From Nitrospira sp. (lineage in GTDB: Bacteria; Nitrospirota; Nitrospiria; Nitrospirales; Nitrospiraceae), in NCBI GenBank assembly GCA_013140455.1, contig JABFSU010000030.1, positions 1-44,383 on the forward strand: a stretch of 44,383 bases of DNA, written 5' to 3'. The position numbers and the translations under genes are program-made. Under the pieces are notes generated by a model that did not search any database, was not told the origin of the DNA, and saw nothing but the letters and a program-made list of their open reading frames with translations. Shown piece by piece: positions 31,842-41,791 of the stretch. Each line of letters starts with the position of its first letter. The stretch's first letter is position 1.

Positions 31842-32918
31842 ATGCGTCCGGATCTGAGCCTGCGAAGAGCGCTCATCCTGTTGTGGACCGGGGCGGTTAT
31901 CGTGATCGCATTATTTGGCGGGGCGACATCCTCTCAGGCCGTCGGGCCGCCGGTTGCCTCTGCCACTGCGACCCTGAATATCATCGCGGGCGACGTTAAA
32001 GTGGTTCCTACCGAGGGCGGCCCGGCTCGCGCAGCGAAAGACGGCATGAATCTGGCCATCGGGGCGCATGTGGTGACCGGTCAGAAATCCACGGCGCTGG
32101 TGACCTTTCTCGACGGCAGCACGTTGACCGTACAACCTGACTCGGATGCGACGGTCAAGCAGGCCGATCTGGGGAAGAATCAATCGACCGTCAGGATCAA
32201 AGTCAATCTCGGTACCGTGTGGGCTCGTGTCGCCAGGCTGGTGGATTCAGGGTCGAGCTTTTCGCTCGAATCCAACAGCGCGACGGCCACGGTCCATGAC
32301 GGCCTCATCGGCGCCCGGCAAGAGGCCGATGGCACCTTTACCTGCTGGACCCGAGCCGGTACTCTCTTTCTCGTCGCCCCGAGCGGCCGTATCATCTCGG
32401 AATTAAATCCCGGTCAAATGGATTCGGTAAAAACGGGGCAGCCGTCCAACCCCCATGCATTTTTCTCCAATGACAGCGCACTGCGTGTGACGGCGTCGCC
32501 GGGCGGCTTGCCTCTGATCCTGATGGTAGACAAGGCCAGGTTGGCGGGATTTGCTTCTCCCCGGTCTGAGGTGAATCAGGTGTTCGGCTCGTTCACCGGG
32601 CTGACGGAACAGGGCGGGCGCGTTGTCGAAGTCCCGGCCGGTGTCGCGGCGCCTTTCATGCTGGTCGTGGAAGGACAAACCAGCGGTCCGTTCGAGGTGA
32701 CGCTCGCAGGGTTGTACAAGGGTGGGCAGGTCTCCCAACAGCGGCTCTCCGGCACGATCAAAAAAGGAGAACGGCTGGTGACCACGATTATGCCGCAACT
32801 GGATGACGCGACGGCAGGTAATCCGAAGACGGCGAAAGTGGTCGGTCTCACGGCGACACCCTTTCAGCCGATGGATGGCCCCTTGCCGGGAGTGCTCTTG
32901 CTGTCTCCCTGGGAGTGA
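31842..32918 (+). CDS. FecR-domain exported protein
   Basis: A 358-residue secreted or periplasmic protein: signal peptide (residues 1-33, ending SSQA), then a FecR-type domain (about 43-190) with VVTGQKSTALVTFLDGSTLT, VNLGTVWARVARLV and NSATATVHDGLIGARQEADG, then a C-terminal part of about 160 residues with no recognised family. There is no transmembrane helix for sigma-factor signalling of the Fec type, so this is the stand-alone envelope FecR class. ATG 31842 follows AGGAGG (31831-31836). It is convergent with a CHASE2-domain adenylate cyclase, 36 bases away. Stand-alone FecR and CHASE2 cyclase genes are often neighbours and may share a signal. Confidence 0.85.
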   Translation: MRPDLSLRRALILLWTGAVIVIALFGGATSSQAVGPPVASATATLNIIAGDVKVVPTEGGPARAAKDGMNLAIGAHVVTGQKSTALVTFLDGSTLTVQPDSDATVKQADLGKNQSTVRIKVNLGTVWARVARLVDSGSSFSLESNSATATVHDGLIGARQEADGTFTCWTRAGTLFLVAPSGRIISELNPGQMDSVKTGQPSNPHAFFSNDSALRVTASPGGLPLILMVDKARLAGFASPRSEVNQVFGSFTGLTEQGGRVVEVPAGVAAPFMLVVEGQTSGPFEVTLAGLYKGGQVSQQRLSGTIKKGERLVTTIMPQLDDATAGNPKTAKVVGLTATPFQPMDGPLPGVLLLSPWE

Positions 32919-32954
32919 ACGGTCTGAAGAAGGAAACTCCCCGACTATTTGCGG

Positions 32955-35024
32955 CTATTTGGTTTTCAGGATCGTGACCCCGTTCCAATCAGGCGGTGGA
33001 GGAGTTGCGGAAAACTCCCGGCTGCGGCGCAGGTAGAGAGCGCTCGGGCCGTCTCCCGGATGGCTGGCCAGGAGCCTGTCGAATAGATCTGCCGCGTCCG
33101 TCCATTGCCCGGCGTGATACAGTTCGATGCCTCTCGCATACTGCTCCAGCATTGCCTTCGTTTCAGGGTCGAGCTGATGCCGGTAGGACACCACCTCATA
33201 CACTGCCAGCGGTTCGGTTCGTCCTTTCACTTGTACTCGGTCGAGATACCGATACGTGAACGACTCTCCGGCGGCCTTCATCGTCGCCTCGCTGACCATC
33301 ACTCTGGTTCCATAGTCTTTGTTGACGCCTTGTAACCGGGACGCAATGTTGACGGCGTCCCCGAGGACCGTATACGCGAGTCGGTCACGCGATCCCATAT
33401 TGCCCACCACCATCGGACCGGTGTTGATCCCGATGCCCAGGTCCAGTTGCGGATTACCTCGTTCTTTCCACTGCGCGCGCAGCTCGTGCAGCCGCTGGAC
33501 CATATCGAGCGCCGTGGCGCAGGCCCTGGTGGCGTGATCGGGCTGCCCCATCGGCGCGTTCCAAAACGCCATGATCTCGTCGCCGATATATTTATCCAAC
33601 ACGCCGTCGTGCCGGAACACGATCTCCGTCATGGCGCTCATATAGTCGTTCAGGAGCGCCACGAGGGCTTGCGGCTCCATGGCTTGTGAGAGGGTCGTGA
33701 ATCCGCGAAGGTCGCAGAAGAAAGCGGTCATCGTGCGGGTTTCGCCTCCCAGCGTGAGACGCTCGGGCCGGTTCAGGACCCACTGGCTGACGGAAGGCGA
33801 GAGATAGCGCGCCATGACGTCCCGCATCGTCCGTTGCTGCGCTTGTTCGAAGAGCAGGCGATAGACTTGGCTGACCGCAAAGCCGAGCGCCAGCGCCGCG
33901 GGCGGATAAATCAGATTCAAGAGCGTCCCCTGATCGAAGAAGATCCCGCCGGCCAGGAGATACAGGAGCAGCAGCCCCAACAATCCCATCGCCGCGCGAA
34001 TGGGACGGAGCAGCGCCGCGAGCCAGGTTCCGATCAACGCGGCCGCGCACACGAGCAGGCTCGTCGCCGGTGCCGAGCCCGGCACGAGATAGCGCTGGCC
34101 GAGAATCGTTTCGACGATGTTGGCCTGGACTTCCACACCCCACATTCTGGTTTCCGCCGTCGTGGGCGTGGCAAACTCGTCCACGCCGCGAATGGTCAAC
34201 CCCAGGAGCACGATTTTGTCCCGTACGACGTCAGGTGAGAACGACCCGTTGAGCAGGTCCACGAAGGGAAGAATGGCAAACGCACCGCCTCGCCCCGGAC
34301 TCGACGGTGGTCCGAGGAAGTTGATGAGCATGCGGCCGTTGTCGATCAATGGAATCGCCCGCCCGGCTCCATAGGCGATCTCGTCTGTGGCGTCGGCGTC
34401 GAGCACGGCCGGCCGCCTGACATAGCGTGCCACGGTCGCCAGCGCCAGCGCCGGATGGACCTGTCCCTTCGCTTCCAATAACAGAGGGAGACTGCGGATG
34501 ACCGTATCGCGATCCGTGGTGACGTTGACCGTCCCTTCTGCCGCCGCAGCGGACCGGATGGCGGTTGCTGGAGAGACGAACACCTCGAACTCCTGCGCGA
34601 CCCCGGGCCGTGGATGAAGCATTTTGGGCCCTTGCGCTTCGAGCGGGGCAATCACGTTGCCCATCTGTTGCATCGCGGCGATCAGCTGCGGATCGTCCGG
34701 TTTGGCCGCGTCGAAGAAGATGTCGAGCACTACCACGCGCGCGCCTGCTGTGCGCAGGGCCTCCAGGGCCTGCGCATAGAGCGTGCGGGGCCAGTTCACC
34801 AGCGGGCCGTATTCCGGGAGAAGTTCGCGGTAGCTGCGTTGATCGATGCCGACGATGACGGTGGACCGGGATTGCTCGCCGGTCCGGGCGGCGAAGAGAA
34901 AGTCTGTGCTTTGTGCCTGGGCCGTGGCGAAGACCTGTCGATGGTACGCCGTGATCAGCAGCGCACCGACTGCCAGCGCGAGCGCCGTGCTGACAAGGAG
35001 TCGCTTCATCAACGTGCCGTTCAT
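32955..35024 (-). CDS. CHASE2 sensor adenylate/guanylate cyclase
   Basis: A 689-residue membrane class III nucleotide cyclase. An N-terminal helix (5-28) is followed by an extracytoplasmic CHASE2 domain (about 35-320, with STVIVGIDQRSY and ILLGLTIRGVDEF-like blocks), three membrane helices (about 325-395) and a cyclase domain (about 420-620). Metal aspartates are in FFCDLRGFTT and KYIGDEIMAFW, and transition-state residues in VLGDAVNIASRLQ. A short TPR-like tail closes the protein (GIELYHAGQWTDAADLFDRLL). It should make cAMP (or cGMP) in response to an envelope signal. No ribosome site is visible at ATG 35024; ATG 35009 is also possible. It is downstream of kbl with a 62-base gap. Confidence 0.92.
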   Translation of the reverse strand: MNGTLMKRLLVSTALALAVGALLITAYHRQVFATAQAQSTDFLFAARTGEQSRSTVIVGIDQRSYRELLPEYGPLVNWPRTLYAQALEALRTAGARVVVLDIFFDAAKPDDPQLIAAMQQMGNVIAPLEAQGPKMLHPRPGVAQEFEVFVSPATAIRSAAAAEGTVNVTTDRDTVIRSLPLLLEAKGQVHPALALATVARYVRRPAVLDADATDEIAYGAGRAIPLIDNGRMLINFLGPPSSPGRGGAFAILPFVDLLNGSFSPDVVRDKIVLLGLTIRGVDEFATPTTAETRMWGVEVQANIVETILGQRYLVPGSAPATSLLVCAAALIGTWLAALLRPIRAAMGLLGLLLLYLLAGGIFFDQGTLLNLIYPPAALALGFAVSQVYRLLFEQAQQRTMRDVMARYLSPSVSQWVLNRPERLTLGGETRTMTAFFCDLRGFTTLSQAMEPQALVALLNDYMSAMTEIVFRHDGVLDKYIGDEIMAFWNAPMGQPDHATRACATALDMVQRLHELRAQWKERGNPQLDLGIGINTGPMVVGNMGSRDRLAYTVLGDAVNIASRLQGVNKDYGTRVMVSEATMKAAGESFTYRYLDRVQVKGRTEPLAVYEVVSYRHQLDPETKAMLEQYARGIELYHAGQWTDAADLFDRLLASHPGDGPSALYLRRSREFSATPPPPDWNGVTILKTK

Positions 35025-35086
35025 GCGGGGAGGATTCTAACAGGACGGTGCCCGACTGTCTTGAACGATCTCAGCAGTCAGCGCGC

Positions 35087-36274
35087 TTAGATCACGCCGA
35101 GTTCTCGGCCAACCTTTTCAAAGGCGCCTACGGCCTGCTCCAGCTGCGCTTTCGTATGCGCGGCGGATATCTGCACGCGGATGCGCGCCTGGCCCTTCGG
35201 CACGACTGGAAAACTGAAGCCGACCACGTAGACGCCTTCCTGCAGGAGGCGATCGGCCATGCTGGTGGCGAGCGTGGCGTCACCCAGCATTACCGGAATA
35301 ATGGGGTGATGGCCCGGGATGAGCCGGAATCCAAGCGCAGTCAACTGTGAACGAAAGAACGCGGCATTGTCCTGCAGGCGAATCCGTAAGTCATCGCCTT
35401 GTGCGACCAGCTTCACCGCCTGCAATGCGGCGGCGGCGATGACGGGAGGCAGCGCGTTGGAGAACAGATAGGGGCGTGACCGCTGACGCAGGAGTTCTAC
35501 GATTTCCATCCGTCCCGAGGTGAATCCTCCGGCCGCTCCGCCGAGGCTTTTCCCGAGCGTGCTCGTCACGATATCCACTCGATCGACCACTCCGAAATGC
35601 GCCGGTGTCCCGCGCCCGTTCGGACCCAGCACCCCGGTGGCGTGACTGTCATCGACCATGACGATGGCATCATAGCGATCGGCCAGCTCGACGAGCTGAT
35701 CGAGTTTGGCGAGATCCCCGTCCATGGAAAACACCCCGTCCGTGGCGATCAGGCGCAGCCGATTCCCGCGTGATTCCTGTAGTCGGGCTTCCAGCTCAGC
35801 CATGTCGGCATGGGCGTATCGAAGGCGTGTCGCCTTACAGAGCCGAATGCCGTCGATCACGCTGGCATGATTCAGCGCGTCGCTGATCACGGCATCCTGT
35901 TCATCGAGCAGCACTTCGAAGAGGCCGCCGTTGGCATCGAAGCAGGAGCTGTAGAGAATCGTGTTCTCAGTGCCGAGGAAGGTGCTGATCGCCTGTTCCA
36001 GCTGAATGTGCAGATCCTGCGTGCCGCAGATGAATCGCACGGAGGCCATGCCGTATCCGTGCTCGGTAAGTCCGGTGGCGGCGGCCTTTAGGATATCGGG
36101 ATGATTGGCGAGGCCCAGGTAGTTGTTCGCGCAGAGGTTCAGTGCCGGGCCTTGCGCCACGCGGATGTCGGTCCCTTGCGGGCCGAGGAGTTGCCGCTCC
36201 TGCTTGTAGAGACCAGCCGCGCGGATCTCGGCGAGTTGTTGCGTGAGGACGGTCTTGAGTGAAGCGTAGGCCAT
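35087..36274 (-). CDS. kbl: Glycine C-acetyltransferase (2-amino-3-ketobutyrate CoA ligase)
   Basis: A 395-residue PLP enzyme of the alpha-oxoamine synthase family that cleaves 2-amino-3-ketobutyrate with CoA to glycine and acetyl-CoA. The PLP lysine is K242 in [23 protein letters not shown] binds PLP, and [10 protein letters not shown] near the N-terminus is typical. Length equals E. coli Kbl (about 398). It lies 34 bases downstream of tdh on the same strand, the standard threonine-degradation pair. A decayed fragment matching this gene lies 3.5 kb downstream at 31526-31770. Confidence 0.96.
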   Translation of the reverse strand: MAYASLKTVLTQQLAEIRAAGLYKQERQLLGPQGTDIRVAQGPALNLCANNYLGLANHPDILKAAATGLTEHGYGMASVRFICGTQDLHIQLEQAISTFLGTENTILYSSCFDANGGLFEVLLDEQDAVISDALNHASVIDGIRLCKATRLRYAHADMAELEARLQESRGNRLRLIATDGVFSMDGDLAKLDQLVELADRYDAIVMVDDSHATGVLGPNGRGTPAHFGVVDRVDIVTSTLGKSLGGAAGGFTSGRMEIVELLRQRSRPYLFSNALPPVIAAAALQAVKLVAQGDDLRIRLQDNAAFFRSQLTALGFRLIPGHHPIIPVMLGDATLATSMADRLLQEGVYVVGFSFPVVPKGQARIRVQISAAHTKAQLEQAVGAFEKVGRELGVI

Positions 36275-36308
36275 GTTTACTCGCCCTTCACCCCTTACTC
36301 CGAACCCT

Positions 36309-37343
36309 TCACGGGAATAGTACGACCTTCCCGCACTGACCAGAGTTGATCAACTCAAACCCCCGGGCGTAGTCGCTCATCGGGAAGGTATGGGTGACGA
36401 TCGGCTTGATATTGAGGCCCGCCTTGAAGAGCCCGGCCAGGCGATACCACGTGCTGAAGAGGCGCCGGCCTGTAATGCCGTGCACGCGAATCCCTTTGAA
36501 AATAACTTCGTTGGCGAGGTCGAACGAGATCGGACCGGTCGGAATGCCGAACAGGGTCACCCGCCCGCCGTTTTTCACGGCGCCGAATGCCTGGTGTAAG
36601 GCGTCGGGATGGCCGGACATTTCCAACGAGGCATCGACGCCTTCTCCGGCGGTGATCTCGCGAATCGCCGCCGCGATCTGTTCGGGCGTCTGGGTCTTGG
36701 CATTCAACACGTAGTCCGCGCCGACCTGTTTGGCCAGGCCGAGGCGATAGTCACTCACATCCGTGGCAATGATCGTCGCTGCGCCGGCGGTTCGGGCGAC
36801 GGCGGCCGAGAACAATCCGGTCGGTCCGCAACCGGTGATCAGGACGGTGTGGCCGGTCAGGTCTTCCGCGAGGGCGGCATCGACCGCATTGCCGAGCGGT
36901 TCCTGGACCGAGGCGAATTCCGGTGGTATGGACGACGAGGTGTTCCAGAGCACATTGTCGGGCAGCACGACGTACTCGGCAAATGAGCCGTCGCGATCGA
37001 CTCCGAGGATGCGATAGTTTCGACAGACATGGGCCTGACCGGTGCGGCACTGAAAACAGTGGCCGCAGGTAATGTGTGATTCGGCTGCGACATAGTCGCC
37101 GATCTTCACCCGCGTGACATCTTTGCCGATGTCGACGACCTCGCCGCACATTTCATGGCCGATGATGCGGGGGGGATGAATGCGGCTGTGCGCCCAGGGA
37201 TCCCAGTTGTAGATATGGGCATCGGTGCCGCAGAGCGATGTCGCCTTGACCTTCACAATGACATCGTTGGGCCCGGCGGTGGGGTCCGGACAGGTCATGG
37301 CCGTCAAACCGGGACCGGCGGTTGTTTTCACCAGCGCACGCAT
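36309..37343 (-). CDS. tdh: L-threonine 3-dehydrogenase
   Basis: A 344-residue zinc-dependent medium-chain dehydrogenase that oxidises L-threonine to 2-amino-3-ketobutyrate with NAD+. The catalytic zinc ligands C38 and H63/E64 are in [13 protein letters not shown] and [11 protein letters not shown]; the structural zinc cysteines C93, C96, C99 and C107 are present. [18 protein letters not shown] is the NAD-binding motif. Length and sequence match E. coli Tdh closely. No ribosome site precedes ATG 37343; a TAGAAT (37355-37350) 6 bases before the ATG could be a -10 box giving a leaderless transcript, which is speculative. kbl follows 34 bases downstream. Confidence 0.96.
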   Translation of the reverse strand: MRALVKTTAGPGLTAMTCPDPTAGPNDVIVKVKATSLCGTDAHIYNWDPWAHSRIHPPRIIGHEMCGEVVDIGKDVTRVKIGDYVAAESHITCGHCFQCRTGQAHVCRNYRILGVDRDGSFAEYVVLPDNVLWNTSSSIPPEFASVQEPLGNAVDAALAEDLTGHTVLITGCGPTGLFSAAVARTAGAATIIATDVSDYRLGLAKQVGADYVLNAKTQTPEQIAAAIREITAGEGVDASLEMSGHPDALHQAFGAVKNGGRVTLFGIPTGPISFDLANEVIFKGIRVHGITGRRLFSTWYRLAGLFKAGLNIKPIVTHTFPMSDYARGFELINSGQCGKVVLFP

Positions 37344-37378
37344 AACCGCATTCTAGCGTAACCCTGTGAAGGAGGCAC

Positions 37379-37420
37379 GTGTTGGTCGAAAAAACGGGTT
37401 GCACTCGATCTCTGGGCTGA
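37379..37420 (+). other. Possible 13-codon leader ORF
   Basis: A GTG-started frame of 13 codons ending TGA, preceded at 3-base distance by a strong AAGGAGG (37369-37375), lies 15 bases before the TonB-like gene's ATG and could act as a leader. It may equally be coincidence; no conservation evidence is available. Confidence 0.25.
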
Positions 37421-37434
37421 GTAGGATCATTTTT

Positions 37435-38424
37435 ATGGACTACCTCGTTCCCAGTCCTCTCGCCTTGCTGGCCGGCGTCCTCGGTCTCTGCCTCCTTCCG
37501 CTCAGTCTCGTGCCGGTCACTCCGGCGGCAGGATCCCCGTCAGAAGCTGTTTCTGCGCCATCCGGAACGCGCTGGGTGAAGATTGACCTGGCGACGGCCG
37601 ATGCGTCCGGCGACATTCAAATGGGGAAACCGTTCGATTTGTCAATCGCGATCGGAGGCGTGGTCCAGGGCGGCGCCCCACTGGTGGCGATTTGCGAATC
37701 GGTTCTGTTTCATAAACAAGTGATTGCGTTAGAGCCCGACAACGTCGACATGGTGATGAAGGGGGCGGCGACGATGGAGCCGATCCCATCGGGAAAACTG
37801 TCGGTCCCTCCCAAGGCGGCCCGAGTTCAAGTGACCATTGCCCGTGTGAAGAAAGACAAGTTCGAGCGGGTGCTCACGCGCGTCGTGTATGTCACGATGG
37901 GGAAACAGGAGGCGGCCAACGAAGGCAGTGATACTCCGCTGCCGAGTTCGGAAGAGTCGTCGGGCGGGGAGTCGGTACAAGAGGAAGTACAGCCTGACGC
38001 TTTGCCGGTTTCGGGTGGGCTGGTGGTCGAGGAAGACCTGCTGCCGATGCCGACACCGGGGCAGGGCAAGGCCTATTGGCAGCAAATCAGTTATCTGGTG
38101 AGCCGCAGTTGGAGCCGCACGGTCCGCCACGTCCGGCATGCGCCGACGAGCGAGACGGTTCGGGTGAAGTTCCGGCTCTATCCCAGTGGGCGCGTGCAGT
38201 TGATTCAGATTGAGAAGGGGTCCGGTGCGCGGGAAGTCGATGAAGCGGGGATTTATGCGGTGGTCCATGCGCAGCCCTTTCCTCCGTTCCCGGACAATCT
38301 TGAGTCGGAAGCCGTCGATGTTCACGTGCGGATGCGAACGGGGGCCAGGGGCGGGGGGCGAGACATGCAATCGATTACGAATAAGCAAGCCGCTGGGCCT
38401 GAAGCCGGGTCGTCTAAAAAATGA
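37435..38424 (+). CDS. TonB/TolA C-terminal-domain protein
   Basis: A 329-residue membrane-anchored protein. An N-terminal hydrophobic segment (about 6-28) is a signal anchor or peptide. The middle is beta-rich then Glu/Ser/Pro-rich (about 160-220). The last hundred residues (YWQQISYLVSRSWSRTVRHV, then VRVKFRLYPSGRVQLIQIEK and AGIYAVVHAQPFPPFPDNLE) are a TonB/TolA C-terminal domain, expected in the periplasm. It may be an energy-coupling or cell-envelope scaffold protein, but no exbBD genes are nearby. ATG 37435 is preferred because AGGA (37424-37427) is suitably placed. Confidence 0.8.
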   Translation: MDYLVPSPLALLAGVLGLCLLPLSLVPVTPAAGSPSEAVSAPSGTRWVKIDLATADASGDIQMGKPFDLSIAIGGVVQGGAPLVAICESVLFHKQVIALEPDNVDMVMKGAATMEPIPSGKLSVPPKAARVQVTIARVKKDKFERVLTRVVYVTMGKQEAANEGSDTPLPSSEESSGGESVQEEVQPDALPVSGGLVVEEDLLPMPTPGQGKAYWQQISYLVSRSWSRTVRHVRHAPTSETVRVKFRLYPSGRVQLIQIEKGSGAREVDEAGIYAVVHAQPFPPFPDNLESEAVDVHVRMRTGARGGGRDMQSITNKQAAGPEAGSSKK

Positions 38425-38476
38425 CGGGAACGAAGTGCGGATCAGTGTTCGTGGCAGTTCATCTCATGGAGGGTGC

Positions 38477-39088
38477 ATGTATCAACGGACAATGGTGAAA
38501 GCTGGTGTCTTGTGTGCGGTGTTACTGGCCGGGTGGCCGGTAGGGGCCGGGGCCGAGATGGCGCGCTGGGATCTGGATCCCGATCATTCCATCATTGAGT
38601 TCCGCGTTGCCCACATGGTGGTCTCAAAGACGGCGGGCCGGTTCATGGACTACAGCGGTGTCGTGGAAATGGATGCGGAGGCGCACCAGTTCAAGACGAT
38701 CGAAGCGACGATCAACACGGTGTCGGTCAACACCAACCACGAGAAGCGTGATGCGCATCTCCGGAACGCGGATTTCTTCGATGTCGAAAAGTTTCCGACG
38801 ATGGCCTACAAGATGAAGAGCTACAAGAAGACGGGCGAGGGCTATACGGCGCTCGGTGACCTGACTCTCCATGGCGTGACGAAAGAGATCACATTAGTCG
38901 GAACCTTTAACGGCGTGAGCAAAGATCCCTGGGGCAACACACGCGGGGGATTTACCGCCGAGGGAAAAGTGAATCGTAAGGACTTCGGCATGGTCTGGAA
39001 CAAGACGCTCGACACCGGCGGGTTTGTCGTCGGCGACGAGGTGAATATCCGGCTCGATATCGAGTGCATCAAGGCCAAGAAGCCGTAG
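38477..39088 (+). CDS. YceI family periplasmic lipid-binding protein
   Basis: A 203-residue exported protein: signal peptide (residues 1-26, ending AGAEM) and one YceI domain, a lipocalin-like beta-barrel that binds polyisoprenoid or similar amphiphiles. Recognised blocks are WDLDPDHSIIEFRVAHM, NTNHEKRDAHLRNADFFDV, GDLTLHGVTKEITL and RKDFGMVWNKTLDTGGFVVG. Its ligand is unknown; quinone or polyprenyl lipid is usual. ATG 38477 has GGAGGG (38468-38473). The 52-base gap after the TonB-like gene suggests possible co-transcription. A perfect hairpin follows its stop. Confidence 0.95.
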   Translation: MYQRTMVKAGVLCAVLLAGWPVGAGAEMARWDLDPDHSIIEFRVAHMVVSKTAGRFMDYSGVVEMDAEAHQFKTIEATINTVSVNTNHEKRDAHLRNADFFDVEKFPTMAYKMKSYKKTGEGYTALGDLTLHGVTKEITLVGTFNGVSKDPWGNTRGGFTAEGKVNRKDFGMVWNKTLDTGGFVVGDEVNIRLDIECIKAKKP

Positions 39089-39112
39089 CCGTTTCCCGCT
39101 CCTCTCTCACAT

Positions 39113-39142
39113 CCCGGCCGCCTCACGAGTGAGGCGGCCGGG
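39113..39142 (+). terminator. Perfect 14-bp hairpin after the YceI gene
   Basis: CCCGGCCGCCTCAC (39113-39126) and GTGAGGCGGCCGGG (39129-39142) pair perfectly with a two-base loop (in practice the closing pair opens). It lies 24 bases after the YceI stop. It has no T-tract, so it may terminate weakly or stabilise the transcript. Confidence 0.6.
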
Positions 39143-39174
39143 CCACTCACCAGCCGCGACCCATCGGAGCATCT

Positions 39175-40173
39175 ATGAAGGCGATGGTCCTCGACCATGT
39201 CGGAGATATGGCGGGCAGCCCGTTGCAGCTTCGCGACATCCCCATGCCGCTTCCGGGACCCGGCGATGTGCTGGTGAAGGTGCATGTCTGCGCGGTCTGC
39301 CGAACCGATCTGCATGTCATCGAGGGGGAGCTGGCCGATGTGAAGCGCCCGCTGGTGCCGGGCCATCAGGTGGTCGGCACAGTCACGCAAGTGGGGGCTG
39401 GGGTAACGGAAGTGCACGAAGGAGATCGCGTCGGCATCGCCTGGCTGCAGGGGACCTGTGGCATCTGTGATTTTTGCAGGAGTGAGCGGGAGAATTTGTG
39501 TCTGAAAGCGCGATTCACCGGCTATCAGGTGGATGGCGGCTATGCGGAATATGCGGTCGTGCCGGCGCGGTTTGCCTATCCCATTCCAGCGGGTTTTACC
39601 GATGACGAGGCGGCGCCGCTGCTCTGTGCCGGCATCATCGGCTATCGCGCCTTGCGGTTGAGCGGCATCAAGCCGGGCCAGCGGCTCGGACTCTACGGGT
39701 TCGGCGCCTCCGCGCATATTGCCATTCAGATCGCGCGTCATTGGGGCTGCCAGGTGTACGTCAGCTCGCTGAAAGCTGAGCACCAGGCGCTTGCGCGCGA
39801 GCTGGGTGCTGTCTGGGTCGGGGGTGCGCAAGATGAGCCGCCTGACAAGCTTCATGGATCCATCATCTTTGCGCCGGCGGGTGAGCTGGTGCCTCCGGCA
39901 TTGCGGGCATTGGAGCGGGGCGGCACCCTCGCACTGGCCGGTATCCACATGTCGCCGATTCCGTCGTTGGACTACGATCGTGATATTTTCGGGGAACGTG
40001 TCCTGCGTAGCGTCACGGCCAATACGCGGCAGGATGGTATCGAGCTGCTGCGCGAGGCTTCGGCCATTCCGATCAAACCGCACACGGTCCGCTTTCCCTT
40101 GCGGGAAGCCAATCAGGCGCTGCAAGCCCTCAAGGCCGGATCGTTTCAAGGCGCCGCCGTCCTCACGATCTGA
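39175..40173 (+). CDS. Zinc-dependent alcohol dehydrogenase family protein
   Basis: A 332-residue zinc alcohol dehydrogenase of the AdhA/TIGR02822 class. Catalytic zinc: C-x-V-C-R-T-D-L-H and LVPGHQVVG. Structural zinc: GTCGICDFCRSERENLC. The NAD(P)-binding motif is LYGFGASAHIAIQIA, with A replacing the usual third G. The substrate is not known; members act on simple alcohols or aldehydes. It is shorter than classical ADH (about 340-350), as is normal for the class. Its ATG lies 33 bases after the hairpin; GGAGCATCT upstream may serve as ribosome site. Confidence 0.92.
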   Translation: MKAMVLDHVGDMAGSPLQLRDIPMPLPGPGDVLVKVHVCAVCRTDLHVIEGELADVKRPLVPGHQVVGTVTQVGAGVTEVHEGDRVGIAWLQGTCGICDFCRSERENLCLKARFTGYQVDGGYAEYAVVPARFAYPIPAGFTDDEAAPLLCAGIIGYRALRLSGIKPGQRLGLYGFGASAHIAIQIARHWGCQVYVSSLKAEHQALARELGAVWVGGAQDEPPDKLHGSIIFAPAGELVPPALRALERGGTLALAGIHMSPIPSLDYDRDIFGERVLRSVTANTRQDGIELLREASAIPIKPHTVRFPLREANQALQALKAGSFQGAAVLTI

Positions 40174-40224
40174 TCCCGCACCCATCTAGCATTCGATCAT
40201 GCAGATTAGGTAGATTGAGCGGCT

Positions 40225-40815
40225 ATGCGTCGAATCATTACAGCATCGATCGTGACCCTGGGGATCTGTTTCAGCGGAGCTGCCTGGGCGCTGGAGTTTA
40301 CGGCCGATCGGATCACCAAGACCGACGGCCGCACGGGCAAAGCCAACATCTATTACCGCGACAACATGTGGCGTATCGAGCATCACACAATGGGGCCGGT
40401 GAACGTCAGCATCGTGCGGAAAGACAAGCAAGTCGTGTGGATGTTGCTGTCGCGGATGAAGCATTTTAAGACCATACCCTACAGTGCGGATCAGGATTTG
40501 TGGGTGACGGAGAAGTTGGATGGGGAAGTGTCGCGGGAGGAGATCGGCCAGGAGACCCGGGAAGGCCATCCCACAATCCTCTACGAAGTCGTGACCAAGC
40601 ATGGAGAGCGAACCGAGGTCTATTACCAGTGGCTGGCGACCGATATTCATTTCCCCATGAAGCTCGCCAAAAAGGACGGAAGCTGGATCGTGGAATACCA
40701 GCATGTGAAATTACGGGCGGTGACGGACTATTTGTTTCAGCTCCCGCTGAACTTTCAACCGCTGGAAGAATTCAACAAGGAACCGAGTCCGGAACCCAAA
40801 GAACAGGGCATGTAA
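40225..40815 (+). CDS. Exported DUF4412-like protein
   Basis: A 196-residue exported protein with a signal peptide (residues 1-22, ending AWALE). The mature part alternates strands ([58 protein letters not shown]), resembling the DUF4412/LolA-like outer-membrane-related fold of open beta half-barrels. The tail is Glu/Pro-rich and disordered. Function unknown; it may bind hydrophobic material. It lies 19 bases upstream of the SUMF1-domain gene, suggesting an operon. Confidence 0.78.
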   Translation: MRRIITASIVTLGICFSGAAWALEFTADRITKTDGRTGKANIYYRDNMWRIEHHTMGPVNVSIVRKDKQVVWMLLSRMKHFKTIPYSADQDLWVTEKLDGEVSREEIGQETREGHPTILYEVVTKHGERTEVYYQWLATDIHFPMKLAKKDGSWIVEYQHVKLRAVTDYLFQLPLNFQPLEEFNKEPSPEPKEQGM

Positions 40816-40834
40816 CCATCAAGGAGGAGTCGTC

Positions 40835-41779
40835 GTGCGAAGGGCAAATATCTTGGCCGGTGCTGTCGTCGCAGGGCTGTTGGGAGTCGGGGGAACGGCG
40901 TGGTCGCTGGATGTGGGCGATATCAAGCAGGAGTGGACGGCGGAAGGGCGCAAACTGGCCGCCGAACGGGTGAAGCTGTCGGCCTACGACGACATGGTCC
41001 GCATTCCGGCGGGACCGTTCACGATGGGCAGCGATAAGAAAGCGGATAAGAACGCCTATTTGGTGGAGATGCCGCAGCGCTCGGTCTACCTCGATGCCTA
41101 CGACATCGATAAATACGAAGTGACGACTGTGCAGTATTTGAAGTTCGTTCTAGCGACCAATCGACCACCCCAAGTGGATTGGAAGTTCGACGGCGGCAAT
41201 TTTCAGGAGACGATGGTCGCCCATCCGATTATGCATGTGACCTGGTATGAAGCGGATGAGTATTGCCGGTGGGCCGGAAAGCGCCTGCCGACCGAAGCTG
41301 AGTGGGAAAAGGCGGCGCGGGGCGAGGCCGATGCGCGCATTTATCCCTGGGGCAATGAAATGGCCGGCCTGTCACGGGCGAATTACGGCCGCACGGGTCT
41401 GTCCGGTCCGGTGCGCGATCGTCCGGAGCGACTCTTGCTCTATCCGCCGATCATTTCGGTGTTCAAGTACGACAACGCGGTGAGCCCGTACGGCGTCTTT
41501 CAAATGGTCGGCAATGTCGCCGAGTGGGTGTCCGACTGGTATGACAAAGACTATTACAAGACCGCGCCAGACAAGAATCCGAAGGGACCTGACAAAGGGA
41601 CCCAGAAAGCCTTCCGGGGCGGAGGCTGGATCGACAGCACGCCGAGCGTGCGGGTCTCGCAACGCAACGGCACCGACCCTAAGACCTCGATGAACTGGAT
41701 GGGCGTCCGCTGCGCCCGCGATGCGAAAGACGGCGACGCGCCGGCTGCCGCTCCGGCGCAGACGACCGTAACCCCATAA
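40835..41779 (+). CDS. SUMF1/formylglycine-generating-enzyme-like exported protein
   Basis: A 314-residue exported protein (signal peptide, residues 1-24) with a SUMF1/FGE-sulfatase domain: [64 protein letters not shown] and [20 protein letters not shown]. True formylglycine-generating enzymes carry two cysteines in the region after the FRGGSW motif; here that stretch reads [10 protein letters not shown] and has none, so it is not expected to make formylglycine. A binding or structural role is more likely. GTG 40835 follows AAGGAGGAG (40821-40829). A strong hairpin follows the stop. Confidence 0.92.
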   Translation: MRRANILAGAVVAGLLGVGGTAWSLDVGDIKQEWTAEGRKLAAERVKLSAYDDMVRIPAGPFTMGSDKKADKNAYLVEMPQRSVYLDAYDIDKYEVTTVQYLKFVLATNRPPQVDWKFDGGNFQETMVAHPIMHVTWYEADEYCRWAGKRLPTEAEWEKAARGEADARIYPWGNEMAGLSRANYGRTGLSGPVRDRPERLLLYPPIISVFKYDNAVSPYGVFQMVGNVAEWVSDWYDKDYYKTAPDKNPKGPDKGTQKAFRGGGWIDSTPSVRVSQRNGTDPKTSMNWMGVRCARDAKDGDAPAAAPAQTTVTP

Positions 41780-41791
41780 GTGTCACTCTGT

